This document shows, piece after piece, positions 1 through 7,775 of a stretch of 52,016 nucleotides of DNA; the stretch's first letter is position 1; each line of letters begins with the position of its first letter. Both the position numbers and the translations under genes were made by a program. A model generated the notes under the pieces. It was not told the origin of the DNA and did not search any database. It worked only from the letters and a program-made list of their open reading frames with translations. The DNA comes from a virus: positions 1 to 52,016 of IMG/VR virus record IMGVR_UViG_3300030380_004731. One strand, 5' to 3'.

Positions 1-2
1 GA

Positions 3-830
3 GAAATGACGTTAAAAGAATTTTCCGATAGGTCTGTTGCAATGGGCGAAGTTTCCAGAAAAAAAATTGCTGATGTTAATGCAAAATATGACAAGATTGA
101 TTTTGATAAACAAGATGAACAATTTAGGTTATTGAGTGAATTAAGAGAAACAGAAGAGGAAAAAGAAATAACTAAATTAATAGAAGGTTATGAGGCTAAA
201 TTTGAACTTGCTCAAGGAAATGCAATACTCGAAACTGAATTACAAAAAAGTTTAAATGAAGAACTTGCAAAAATAAATGATAAGTACAGAAAAGAAGAAG
301 AAGATAAAGACAAAGAACAAGTAGAAAGAAAACGAGTAAGTATGATGCAACAATTAGATATTGCTCATGCTGGTTTGGGTGCTATTGGTGATTTGGTAAA
401 TGCTTTGGCTGATGATAATGAAAAGAGTGCAAGAAGGGCATTTAATGTGAATAAAGCCGTAGGAATTGCTCAAGCGGTTATTAGTACGGCACAAGGTATT
501 ATGAAGGCTATGGCAGAAACAACTGATGTTACACCTACTCAATCTTTAAGATTTGCAAATGCAGCGGTAGTTGGAATCACAGGAATTGCACAAATTGCAA
601 CCATAGCGAAACAACAATTTAAAAGTTCTGGAAGTAGTGGAAATATTGAAACGCCAAGTGCAAATGCTGGTGGCTCAGCACCTCAACCAAACTTTAACGT
701 AGTTGGCGATAGTGGTGTGAATCAATTAGCACAATTACAAATGCAACCAACTCAGGCATATGTTGTGTCTGGAGATATTACAACGGCACAGAGTTTAGAT
801 AGAAATAAGATTGAAAATGCAACAATTTAA
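3..830 (+). CDS. Tape-measure-like tail protein, C-terminal part (5' truncated)
   Basis: The reading frame is open to the left edge of the window, so the first ATG (position 6) is probably internal and the gene starts outside. The first 110 residues visible are charged and predicted helical or coiled coil (repeated E/K runs). Residues about 115-200 form an Ala/Gly-rich, weakly hydrophobic helical segment (LGAIGDLVNALADD, then GIAQAVISTAQGIMKAM), which is typical of the C-terminal end of phage tape-measure proteins. A Gly/Ser/Asn-rich tail follows. Tape-measure proteins set tail length and are ejected with the DNA. The gene sits just upstream of the protease and capsid genes, which is an unusual order. 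The family call rests on composition and pattern, not on a search. Confidence 0.6.
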   Translation, partial: EMTLKEFSDRSVAMGEVSRKKIADVNAKYDKIDFDKQDEQFRLLSELRETEEEKEITKLIEGYEAKFELAQGNAILETELQKSLNEELAKINDKYRKEEEDKDKEQVERKRVSMMQQLDIAHAGLGAIGDLVNALADDNEKSARRAFNVNKAVGIAQAVISTAQGIMKAMAETTDVTPTQSLRFANAAVVGITGIAQIATIAKQQFKSSGSSGNIETPSANAGGSAPQPNFNVVGDSGVNQLAQLQMQPTQAYVVSGDITTAQSLDRNKIENATI

Positions 831-836
831 ATTAAA

Positions 837-847
837 AGCGTTATATA
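837..847 (+). promoter_or_regulatory. AGCGTTATATA motif, copy 1
   Basis: The 11-base motif ends three bases before the ATG of the protease gene (851). It is one of three identical copies in region A, all directly upstream of starts and preceded by an A/T-rich run. It is too close to the ATG to be a -10 box of a leadered message, so it may be a transcript start, an RNA-processing site or a translation signal. Its function is inferred from position only. Confidence 0.5.
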
Positions 848-850
848 AAT

Positions 851-2074
851 ATGAAAATTATCGAATTAATATTAAACGAAGAAGAAGAACAAGCTGGAAT
901 ACAAGCCGTTTCAGTAGTTGAAAACCCAGCAATAGAAGAAGACTGGATTGCTTTAAAAAAACATGAAGTAGAATTAAAAACTATTAATGAAGAAAAAAGG
1001 CTTTTAATGGGGCCAGCTTTGATACCAAATAAGCAGATTTTTAGGCGTAATGAAGATACTAAAGAAGATTATTATATTTATTTTAGTGAGAAAACTGTAC
1101 GTAAAGCCAGTCAATTATTCTTAAAAGAATCAAACCAAAATAATGCTACGATAGAACACGAATCAAAAATTGAAGGAATGAGTGTTGTCGAAAGTTGGCT
1201 TGTAGAAGATTCAAAAAAAGATAAAAGTTCTTTATATGGTTTTAAAGCAGAAAAAGGCACATGGTTTATTACTATGAAGGTGGACAACGAAGAAGTCTGG
1301 CAGAAAGTAAAAGCTGGAGAAATTAAAGGCTTTTCCATAGAAGGCTACTTTAGTGAGAAATCAAATTTAAAACAAGAATTAAAATCTATTGTAGTAGATG
1401 AAGATATTGCAATCATAGATGATAGAAATGCTTATAGCACAAAGGAAAAAGCATTAGAAGTTGCTAAAGAAGTAGGTTGCGAAAGTTATCACGAACACGA
1501 ATTTGAGGGAAAAGTTTGGTTTATGCCTTGCAAAGAGCATTCATTAAGTGAAGAAATACCAACTGTGAATTTTAAAAAACCTTGTTGGGACGGATATGAG
1601 CAAGTAGGTTTTAAAATGAAAGACGGAAAGAAAGTACCTAATTGCGTTCCAATAAAAAACTCTACTGACCTGGAATCATATGCAGATTACCCAGATGCAG
1701 TAAAAAATAATGCTAAAAGAGGAATGGAATTAAACAAAAAGAATGGCAATAAATGTGCTACTCTTGTTGGAAAAAATAGAGGGGCTGACTTGTCAAAAGG
1801 GCGTGCCTTGAATGTAGACACAATAAAAAGAATGTACTCGTATTTAAGTAGAGCCAAAACTTATTATGATAAAGCTGACACAAATGATTGTGGAAATATT
1901 AGCTATTTGCTTTGGGGTGGTTTAGCTGGTTTGCGTTGGTCTGAAAGTAAACTTAAAAAGCTGGAAAAGTTAAGTGAAGTAAAAGAAGATTTAAATAAAA
2001 AAATCATAGAGGAATTAAAAAATTTAATTTTAGATCATGAAAAAAAAGAAAAAACAAATAAAGGACAAAAATAG
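851..2074 (+). CDS. XkdF-like phage head maturation protease with C-terminal extension
   Basis: This is a capsid maturation protease of the XkdF-like serine protease type (Peptidase_S78_2). Residues 1-30 have the pattern LxLNEEExxAGIxAVSVVENPAI seen at the start of these proteins. His103 (in IEHES) and Ser162 (in GFSIEG, a motif shared with HK97-type prohead proteases) are candidate catalytic residues. Residues about 230-256 form a short Cys-containing module (CWDGYEQVG...NCVP). Residues about 270-370 form a second module containing YPDAVKNNAKRG and ending WGG..GLRWSESKL. The protein would cleave scaffold and capsid during head assembly, and the scaffold-like and capsid genes follow at 2246 and 2876. 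The gene is preceded by AGCGTTATATA. Confidence 0.75.
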   Translation: MKIIELILNEEEEQAGIQAVSVVENPAIEEDWIALKKHEVELKTINEEKRLLMGPALIPNKQIFRRNEDTKEDYYIYFSEKTVRKASQLFLKESNQNNATIEHESKIEGMSVVESWLVEDSKKDKSSLYGFKAEKGTWFITMKVDNEEVWQKVKAGEIKGFSIEGYFSEKSNLKQELKSIVVDEDIAIIDDRNAYSTKEKALEVAKEVGCESYHEHEFEGKVWFMPCKEHSLSEEIPTVNFKKPCWDGYEQVGFKMKDGKKVPNCVPIKNSTDLESYADYPDAVKNNAKRGMELNKKNGNKCATLVGKNRGADLSKGRALNVDTIKRMYSYLSRAKTYYDKADTNDCGNISYLLWGGLAGLRWSESKLKKLEKLSEVKEDLNKKIIEELKNLILDHEKKEKTNKGQK

Positions 2075-2192
2075 AACACCAAGTAAAACCTCGCCAAAAG
2101 GTGGCAATAGGGGTTGTTTGTGTGAAGATAATACATACCATAAGGATTGTTGTAATGGTAGTTTACACGCACAAGGCATTGGAAAAGTTTAA
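2037..2192 (+). CDS. Small Cys/His-rich phage protein (51 aa)
   Basis: This short ORF starts inside the end of the protease gene, overlapping it by 38 nt in another frame, and fills the gap before the scaffold-like gene. It has a very basic N terminus (six Lys in the first ten residues), then GCLCEDNTYHKDCCNGSLHAQGIG. The CxC, His and CC arrangement could bind zinc. I recognise this pattern from small uncharacterised proteins in other flavobacterial phages, but the function is unknown. Without this ORF, positions 2075-2192 would be non-coding. Confidence 0.6.
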   Translation: MKKKKKQIKDKNRTPSKTSPKGGNRGCLCEDNTYHKDCCNGSLHAQGIGKV

Positions 2193-2217
2193 TGAAAATC
2201 TAACAAAATAAAAATTA

Positions 2218-2228
2218 AGCGTTATATA
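2218..2228 (+). promoter_or_regulatory. AGCGTTATATA motif, copy 2
   Basis: This is the same 11-mer as at 837, here 17 bases upstream of the ATG of the scaffold-like gene (2246), within 2193-2245. It is preceded by AAAAATTA. The longer spacing than in copies 1 and 3 argues against a strict translation signal and for a transcriptional one. Confidence 0.5.
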
Positions 2229-2245
2229 GTTGTAAAATTATAATT

Positions 2246-2851
2246 ATGGAAAAAAATACTGATATCATATCAAAAATAAAAACCTTATTAGGTTTAGAGC
2301 AAACAGAAGTAAATCTTGCTCAAATGAAGTTAGAAGACGGACTTACAATTGTTGAGTCTGAAAAATTCGAAGAAGGAGATAACATCTCAATAATCGCAGA
2401 AGACGGAAAAGTTGCAATGCCTGTTGGCGAATATGAACTTGAGGACGGCAGAATGATTGTAGTCAAAGAAGAGGGCATAATTGATATGGTAAAAGGAAAA
2501 GAGGAAAAAGAAGAAAAAGAGGAAGTAATTGAGAAAGAAGAAGAAAAAGAGGAGTATGTTGAACAAGAGGCAGAAACTCCAAAAAAAGTAGTTGAGACAG
2601 TTACTAAAGAATTTCATTTTGAGGAAATAGAAAAGCTTAAAAAAGAAATTGAAGAACTTAAATTAAAAATTCAACCACAAGAAGAAGATAAAAAAGAGGA
2701 AAAAGAAGAAGTGATTGAATTAAAAGAAGAAGAAAAAATTGAGCCAATTGTACATAATCCAGAAAACAAAAAAGAAATTGAAGGCTTTAAATTTTCTCAA
2801 AACAGAACAGAAACTACTCTTGACAGAGTAATGAATCGATTAAGTAAATAA
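2246..2851 (+). CDS. Acidic scaffold-like head assembly protein
   Basis: This 201-aa protein is dominated by Glu and Lys. Residues about 1-80 look globular (IKTLLGLEQTEVNLAQMKLEDG...PVGEYELEDGRMIVVKEEG), and residues 80-175 are almost pure E/K coiled coil. The C-terminal 30 residues (GFKFSQNRTETTLDRVMNRLSK) could be a capsid-binding end. Its place between protease and major capsid protein, its size and its composition fit an internal scaffold. No enzymatic motif is visible. The protein family was not identified, so the role is inferred from context. Confidence 0.55.
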   Translation: MEKNTDIISKIKTLLGLEQTEVNLAQMKLEDGLTIVESEKFEEGDNISIIAEDGKVAMPVGEYELEDGRMIVVKEEGIIDMVKGKEEKEEKEEVIEKEEEKEEYVEQEAETPKKVVETVTKEFHFEEIEKLKKEIEELKLKIQPQEEDKKEEKEEVIELKEEEKIEPIVHNPENKKEIEGFKFSQNRTETTLDRVMNRLSK

Positions 2852-2875
2852 ATTAATAATTAAAAACTAAAAAAA

Positions 2876-3796
2876 ATGGGTGTATCTTTAACATCAACTT
2901 ATGCTGGGGAGTTCGCTGGAAAATATATTTCTGCGGCCTTACTTTCAGCTCAAACATTAGACAAAGGTCTAATCACAGTATTACCAAACGTAAAATATAA
3001 GCAAGTTTTACAAGTAGGTGCATTAGGAAACATTGTTGCAAACGCAACTTGTGACTATACAGCATCTGGTACTTTAACACTAACAGAAAAAATCATTGAG
3101 CCAGAGGAATTCCAGGTTAACTATGATGTTTGTAAAAAAGACTTAGTAAATTCTTGGGAGGCAGAACAAATGGGTTTTAGCGCATTTGATAATCTTGCAC
3201 CAAGTCTTTCAGATTTCATTATTGCACATACGGCTGCAAAAGTGGCTGCTCAAGTTGAAAACACTATCTGGGCAGGTCAAACTGGAACGGCTGGAGAATT
3301 TGACGGATTCTATTACAAAGCTACCGCTGGTGGTTCTGGTTGTGTTGCAGTTACTGGTACTGGTATCACGGCTACGAACGTGATAACGGAATTAGGCAAG
3401 GTGGTTGACGCTATACCGCAAAGCGTGTACGGAAAAGAAGATTTACATATCTACGTAGCACCAAATGTAGCAAGAGCATACATTCGTGCATTAGGTGGGT
3501 TTGTTGCAACTATCGGTGCAAATGGTGTTGATAATAAAGGAACAAGCTGGTACACTAACGGAGCACTTTCTTTTGACGGAATTCCAGTTGTAGTAGCACA
3601 AGGCTTACCAGCATCATCAATGATGGCTGCTCAAAAATCTAACTTATTTTTCGGCACTGGTTTGCTTTCAGACCATAACGAGGTTAGAGTTTTAGACATG
3701 GCAGAACTTGACGGCTCACAAAATGTTCGCGTTATCATGAGATTTACTGGTAGCGTTGAAATGGGTATTAACTCAGACGTAGTAATCTACGCATAA
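2876..3796 (+). CDS. Major capsid protein, region A (HK97-like, probable)
   Basis: This 306-aa protein begins MGVSLTSTYAGEFAGKYISAAL and has few charged runs. It alternates predicted beta and Gly/Ala-rich segments and ends MRFTGSVEMGINSDVVIYA. Size, position after protease and scaffold, and the C-terminal beta region fit an HK97-fold capsid protein. The leader just before the ATG is A-rich (AATTAAAAACTAAAAAAAATGG), very like the leader of the second capsid gene at 18284. A strong intrinsic terminator follows at 3809, consistent with high-level, separately controlled expression. Confidence 0.75.
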   Translation: MGVSLTSTYAGEFAGKYISAALLSAQTLDKGLITVLPNVKYKQVLQVGALGNIVANATCDYTASGTLTLTEKIIEPEEFQVNYDVCKKDLVNSWEAEQMGFSAFDNLAPSLSDFIIAHTAAKVAAQVENTIWAGQTGTAGEFDGFYYKATAGGSGCVAVTGTGITATNVITELGKVVDAIPQSVYGKEDLHIYVAPNVARAYIRALGGFVATIGANGVDNKGTSWYTNGALSFDGIPVVVAQGLPASSMMAAQKSNLFFGTGLLSDHNEVRVLDMAELDGSQNVRVIMRFTGSVEMGINSDVVIYA

Positions 3797-3808
3797 GACT
3801 AATTAATT

Positions 3809-3836
3809 GAGGGGTGTCAAAACCCCTCTTATTTTT
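3809..3836 (+). terminator. Intrinsic terminator after the region A capsid gene
   Basis: A perfect 6-bp stem (GAGGGG 3809-3814 with CCCCTC 3823-3828) has an 8-base loop and is followed by TTATTTTT. It lies 12 bases after the capsid stop codon. Confidence 0.8.
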
Positions 3837-3857
3837 AAATTTTTAAAACCACAAAAC

Positions 3858-4442
3858 ATGAGTTGTGATATAATTGGCGGAAGAACGGAGCAATGCAAGG
3901 ATGCAGTTTCTGGACTTCATGCAATATACTTAATAAACTATGGCGATTTAGACATGGATGCACTTGCTCAATATGGAACTGTTGATAATACAGACCAAAT
4001 TGTAGCTATTCAATCTGACGGCATTACATTTTCAGCATTTAAGTTTGAATTAAAGGGCAATAATTCTTTTGAGCAAACGATAAATTCCTCGAGAGAAAAT
4101 GGCACTACATTTTTCGAACAAACATTAACTGTTCAATTAAAAAGACAAGACGTTAAATCTACTAAAAACGTAAAACTAATTTCTTACGGAAGACCAAGAA
4201 TTATTGTACACGCAAGAGGAGACCAATTCTTTTTAATGGGATTAGACCAGGGTTGTGATGTATCTGCTGGAAACATATCTAGCGGTAGCGCACTTGGAGA
4301 CTTTAACGGCTACTCGCTCACATTTACTGCAATGGAAGAGTTACCAGCGAACTTTATTAACTGTACTAATGAAACTGAATTGAAACTTTTATTACAAAAT
4401 GGTGCTGGTGGCACTGGAGTTTGTAATATAGTTACTTCATAG
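3858..4442 (+). CDS. Uncharacterised virion-region protein (194 aa)
   Basis: I place the start at ATG 3858 (MSCDIIGGRTEQCKDAVSG). A TTG start at 3807 is possible in frame but lies in the terminator hairpin. The protein is a soluble, beta-rich, Cys-containing protein with YLINYGDLD near the N terminus and a Gly-rich end (NGAGGTGVCNIVTS). It stands alone between two terminators (3809 and 4484) directly after the capsid gene, so it is probably a highly expressed structural protein such as a tail tube or head decoration protein. I see no diagnostic motif, so the role is an inference from position. Confidence 0.55.
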   Translation: MSCDIIGGRTEQCKDAVSGLHAIYLINYGDLDMDALAQYGTVDNTDQIVAIQSDGITFSAFKFELKGNNSFEQTINSSRENGTTFFEQTLTVQLKRQDVKSTKNVKLISYGRPRIIVHARGDQFFLMGLDQGCDVSAGNISSGSALGDFNGYSLTFTAMEELPANFINCTNETELKLLLQNGAGGTGVCNIVTS

Positions 4443-4483
4443 GAGTTTTCTTTATCAAATTTTATAATTTGTATTACTCAAAG

Positions 4484-4510
4484 AAGGTCGTATTTATACG
4501 GCCTTTTTTT
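4484..4510 (+). terminator. Intrinsic terminator
   Basis: The stem AAGGTCGTA (4484-4492) pairs with TACGGCCTT (4497-4505; one G-T pair) around a TTTA loop, followed by five more T. It closes the transcription unit of the gene ending at 4442. The rest of 4443-4575 holds only A/T-rich sequence and the motif at 4562. Confidence 0.8.
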
Positions 4511-4561
4511 CTGTGATCTAAAATTTATTTTAGTCTTATATTTCTAACAAATTTGAATTTT

Positions 4562-4572
4562 AGCGTTATATA
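4562..4572 (+). promoter_or_regulatory. AGCGTTATATA motif, copy 3
   Basis: This copy ends three bases before the ATG at 4576, exactly the spacing of copy 1, and lies just after a terminator where a new promoter is needed. It is preceded by AAATTTGAATTTT. Confidence 0.55.
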
Positions 4573-4575
4573 AGT

Positions 4576-4929
4576 ATGATAATATTAAAAGTAGATACAA
4601 ACCCACAATCATTTAAATTTATTCCTAGAAGTAAAACTTATGACGGATTATTTATAAAAGATGAGAGTACAAATGTAGAAACACAAATTACAATTAGCAG
4701 TAGTTCCTCTAATGATTATTATGAATCAATTACTGCGACGTTTCACATAGCATCTCCTGTGTTTAATTTAGTTGAGGATAGGTTTTATCGTCTATTGGTT
4801 AAAAATGGCACAGACATAGTTTATAGAGATAGAATTTTTGTAACTAATCAAGTTATTGCTAACTTTAATGTTAATGAAAATGTATATCAATCGAATGCAT
4901 CAACAAATGAATTTATAATTTATGAATAA
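4576..4929 (+). CDS. Uncharacterised small beta-rich phage protein (117 aa)
   Basis: First gene of the unit after the terminator at 4484. The sequence reads as a small beta-sandwich-like protein: it begins MIILKVDTNPQSFKFIPRS, has a middle FYRLLVKNGTDIVYRDRIFV, and ends EFIIYE. It overlaps the portal gene by 8 nt, so the two are translationally coupled. Similar small proteins precede portals in flavobacterial phages, but I cannot name a function. It may be a head decoration or tail completion protein. Confidence 0.5.
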   Translation: MIILKVDTNPQSFKFIPRSKTYDGLFIKDESTNVETQITISSSSSNDYYESITATFHIASPVFNLVEDRFYRLLVKNGTDIVYRDRIFVTNQVIANFNVNENVYQSNASTNEFIIYE

Positions 4930-6730
4930 TAACTCACACATATTAAATTTAAGTGCTTATGAAGTACCACAAATTGTAGAAGATAAAAGACGAGATTGGG
5001 TTTTATATGGAAAAAACAACGATTATTTTGAATTCCTTATAAATAACTATAAAAATTCAACTACGAATAACGCAATAATAAATAACATTTGTAGGTTGGT
5101 TTATGGAAAAGGATTAAGTGCCTTAGATGCGAGTAAAAAGCCAAATGAGTATGCTCAAAGCATTAGTCTATTTTCTCCAGAAGATTTAAAAAAAGTAATA
5201 TTAGATTTTAAGATGCTCGGACAAGGTGCATTTCAAATACATTACTCAAAAGATAGAAAAAAGATTATTAAAGCTTTGCATATACCAGTTCAATTATTAG
5301 GTGCTGAAAAGTGTAATGAAAACGGAGAAATTGAAGGATATTATTATTCGGATAATTGGGAAAATGTAAAAAAATTTCCACCAAAAAGAATTCCAGCATT
5401 TGGGTATAGTAGTGAAAAAATAGAAATATTATATTTCAACAATTATACACCTGGAATGAAATATTACTCATGTGTTGATTATGTCGGTGGCTTATCATAT
5501 TGTACACTTGAAGAAGAAATAAGCGAGTACTTAATTAATGATGTACAGAACTCATTTAGTTCTACAAAGGTGGTTAACTTTAATAATGGAATTCCAACAG
5601 AGGAACAACAAGAAATCGTTAGTTCAAAAGTGATGAATAAATTAACTGGCTCAAATGGGCAGAAAGTCATTGTTTCTTTTAATAGTGATGAAACAAGCAA
5701 GACAACTGTTGATGACATTCAATTAAATAATGCTCCAGAACATTACCAATACTTAGCTGACGAGTGTATGCGTAAAATTATGGTTGCTCATAATGTTACC
5801 TCGCCACTATTATTTGGCATAGCAAGTAAAAATGGTTTTTCAAGTAACGCAGACGAGTTGAAAGATTCATCAATACTTTTTGACAATATGGTTGTAAAAC
5901 CAATTCAAAATGTTTTAATAGATGCTTTAGATAAAATTTTAGCATTCAATGATGTATCATTAAAATTATATTTCAAAACATTACAACCCTTAGATTTTAA
6001 AGATTTAGAAGGTGTCGAAGATGAAGAAGTGATTGAAGAAGAAACAGGAATTGAAACAGAATTAAATTCATTAGTCTTAAATGATGAAACTAAAAAAAGT
6101 TTAATAGATAATTTAGACGGAGAAATCATAGACGAGCAAGAATGGGAATTAGTAGACAAGAGAGTTTTCAATGAAGAAAACGAAAGCATTGATGATTGGG
6201 CGAATAGAGTTATAAGAAGAAAAAAAAGTAATTTAACTAAGTTAAAAGATTACATTACAAGTTATCCAAATAGAAAATCTTTTTTAGATAAGGATATTTA
6301 TAAAGTTAGATATTCATATGAGGAAATAAAGAAAGGATCTAAAACTGGAAAAAGCAGAGATTTTTGTCAGCATATGATGAAAAGGACAGATAAAGGTGTA
6401 CGTTATAGAAAAGAAGATATAGACATGGCATCTTTTCAAGGTGTTAACAATAAGTTCGGACATAAAGGTCAAAATTATAGTTTATTCAAGTACAAAGGTG
6501 GGCCAAATTGCTATCATTTTTGGGCAGAAAATCTTTACAGATTAAAGAAGAAAACTGACGGAAGTTTTTATAAAGATAAAAGCTTAGCAAGTTCTGAAAT
6601 TGTAGGCGAGTTACCTTATATAGTAAACCCAAATGGCTGGAAAGAGGCACAAATTGCACCAATAGATATACCAAAAACCAGTACCAACCCTGGTAGAGGT
6701 TACCACCCAAATAATAAAAGATTTCAATAA
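4922..6730 (+). CDS. Portal protein, region A, with C-terminal extension (602 aa)
   Basis: Residues about 1-360 carry the pattern of phage portal proteins of the PBSX/SPP1-like kind: VYGKGLSALD near residue 65, FKMLGQGAFQIHYSKD, then GGLSYCTLEEEISEYLINDVQNSFSSTKVVNFNNG, and the QYLADECMRKIMVAHNVTSPLLFGI segment near 280 expected at the stem and crown. Residues about 400-602 form an extra domain with Cys and His (DFCQHMMKRTDKG, GHKGQNYSLFKYKGGPNCYHFW), also seen on portals of related flavobacterial phages. The portal is the ring through which DNA is packaged. It overlaps the next gene by one base. Proline codons are 17 CCA and 3 CCT, unlike the second portal in this window. Confidence 0.8.
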   Translation: MNNNSHILNLSAYEVPQIVEDKRRDWVLYGKNNDYFEFLINNYKNSTTNNAIINNICRLVYGKGLSALDASKKPNEYAQSISLFSPEDLKKVILDFKMLGQGAFQIHYSKDRKKIIKALHIPVQLLGAEKCNENGEIEGYYYSDNWENVKKFPPKRIPAFGYSSEKIEILYFNNYTPGMKYYSCVDYVGGLSYCTLEEEISEYLINDVQNSFSSTKVVNFNNGIPTEEQQEIVSSKVMNKLTGSNGQKVIVSFNSDETSKTTVDDIQLNNAPEHYQYLADECMRKIMVAHNVTSPLLFGIASKNGFSSNADELKDSSILFDNMVVKPIQNVLIDALDKILAFNDVSLKLYFKTLQPLDFKDLEGVEDEEVIEEETGIETELNSLVLNDETKKSLIDNLDGEIIDEQEWELVDKRVFNEENESIDDWANRVIRRKKSNLTKLKDYITSYPNRKSFLDKDIYKVRYSYEEIKKGSKTGKSRDFCQHMMKRTDKGVRYRKEDIDMASFQGVNNKFGHKGQNYSLFKYKGGPNCYHFWAENLYRLKKKTDGSFYKDKSLASSEIVGELPYIVNPNGWKEAQIAPIDIPKTSTNPGRGYHPNNKRFQ

Positions 6731-7230
6731 TGGCAGAGGCATTAATTATTTCCAGGAAAGACATAGTACGATTCACTTCAATGAATGGAAACGTAGATAC
6801 GTCAAAATTTATTCAACACATTAAGATTGCACAAGACACTCATATACAGAATTATATTGGCACAGATTTATTAGAGAAGATACAAGCGGATATTATTGCT
6901 GGTACTTTAGCTGGTAATTATTTGACCTTAGTAACAAAATATCTAAAACCAATGCTAATACATTATGCTATGGTAGAATTTTTGCATTATGCAAGTTTTA
7001 CAATTAGTAATAAGGGAGTATATAAACATAGTGCTGAGAATAGTGTTACGGCAAGTAGTGAAGAAATAAATAATTTGGTTGCAAGTGAGCAGAGAATTGC
7101 TGAACATTACACTCAAAGATTTGTAGATTACATTTGCAGTAACTCAAATTTATTTCCAGAATATAACTCAAATAGTAGTGAAGATATGTACCCAAGTACA
7201 GACGTAAATAATACAAATTGGTATATATAA
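6730..7230 (+). CDS. Head-tail connector-like protein (166 aa)
   Basis: Its start overlaps the portal stop. The protein is largely helical, with IAQDTHIQNYIGTDLLEKIQADI at residues about 30-52 and a KYLKPMLIHYAMVEFLHYASF core near 75-95, then NKGVYKHSAENS. This pattern is common next to the portal in flavobacterial phages and fits a gp6-like head-tail connector (DUF6712-type). The C terminus is Asn/Ser-rich. The role is inferred from pattern and from its place directly after the portal. Confidence 0.6.
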   Translation: MAEALIISRKDIVRFTSMNGNVDTSKFIQHIKIAQDTHIQNYIGTDLLEKIQADIIAGTLAGNYLTLVTKYLKPMLIHYAMVEFLHYASFTISNKGVYKHSAENSVTASSEEINNLVASEQRIAEHYTQRFVDYICSNSNLFPEYNSNSSEDMYPSTDVNNTNWYI

Positions 7231-7233
7231 AAA

Positions 7234-7350
7234 ATGAAGAAAAGAACAGTTTATAAGATAAAGAATCAAAACTTAATTAAATTAAAAAAGTTTTGTGATA
7301 AAAAACCAGAGTATAAAAACATATTACAATTATGGCAGAAGTTAAAATAA
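7234..7350 (+). CDS. Small basic protein (38 aa)
   Basis: A short ORF (MKKRTVYKIKNQNLIKLKK...) fills the gap between the connector gene and the next gene and overlaps the latter by 19 nt. It has 12 Lys/Arg in 38 residues and one Cys. Its spacing and overlap fit the tight operon, but no family is recognised and a chance ORF is possible in such A-rich DNA. Confidence 0.4.
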   Translation: MKKRTVYKIKNQNLIKLKKFCDKKPEYKNILQLWQKLK

Positions 7351-7772
7351 GCGAATTAACAAATAAAGGTACTTTTTTAGAAGATACTGATTTATTTATA
7401 ATTAGTAAATCTGACGGCTCTGGCGGTTATGATTCTAAATATTTAACTGGTACAGAATTAAGACAAATTGAACTTAATAAAGAAGGTGCTAGTTACACTT
7501 TGGTTTTAGCTGATGCTAATAGATTAGTAGAAATGGAAAACGGAAGTGCTAACAATTTGACTATACCACCAAATAGTAGCGTTGCTTTTCCAGTTGGTAC
7601 TCAAATATTGATTAGTCAATTAGGTGCTGGGCAAACAACAGTAGTTGCTGGTAGTGGTGTGACATTACGTTCAAGTGGTGGTAAAACAAAACTTTCGGCT
7701 CAATATGCAATGGGTAGTTTAATAAAGCGTGGTACTGATGAGTGGTATTTGGCAGGAGATATAACGACATAA
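7332..7772 (+). CDS. Tail fibre-associated structural protein (146 aa)
   Basis: The N-terminal MAEVKISELTNKGTFLEDTDLFIISKSDGSGGYDSKYLTGTEL resembles the short attachment module at the head of many phage fibre proteins (KISELxxxxxxxDtDlfxxs). Residues 50-146 have the look of a beta-structured head domain (NNLTIPPNSSVAFPVGTQILISQLGAGQTTVVAGSGVTLRS, ending DEWYLAGDIT), which is frequent in fibre and baseplate proteins. It is followed immediately by a LamG-domain protein. I infer a virion fibre or adhesion role. Confidence 0.6.
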   Translation: MAEVKISELTNKGTFLEDTDLFIISKSDGSGGYDSKYLTGTELRQIELNKEGASYTLVLADANRLVEMENGSANNLTIPPNSSVAFPVGTQILISQLGAGQTTVVAGSGVTLRSSGGKTKLSAQYAMGSLIKRGTDEWYLAGDITT

Positions 7773-7775
7773 ATT

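Noticed and set aside
354-542. Antisense ORFs in region A (also at 1111-1338, 2387-2617, 5479-5718, 5905-6189)
   Set aside because: They lie fully inside well-supported + strand genes, have low-complexity Ser/Leu/Phe-rich products and no family pattern.
3807-3857. N-terminal extension of the 194-aa protein from a TTG at 3807
   Set aside because: It would translate through the capsid terminator hairpin, while ATG 3858 gives the natural start.
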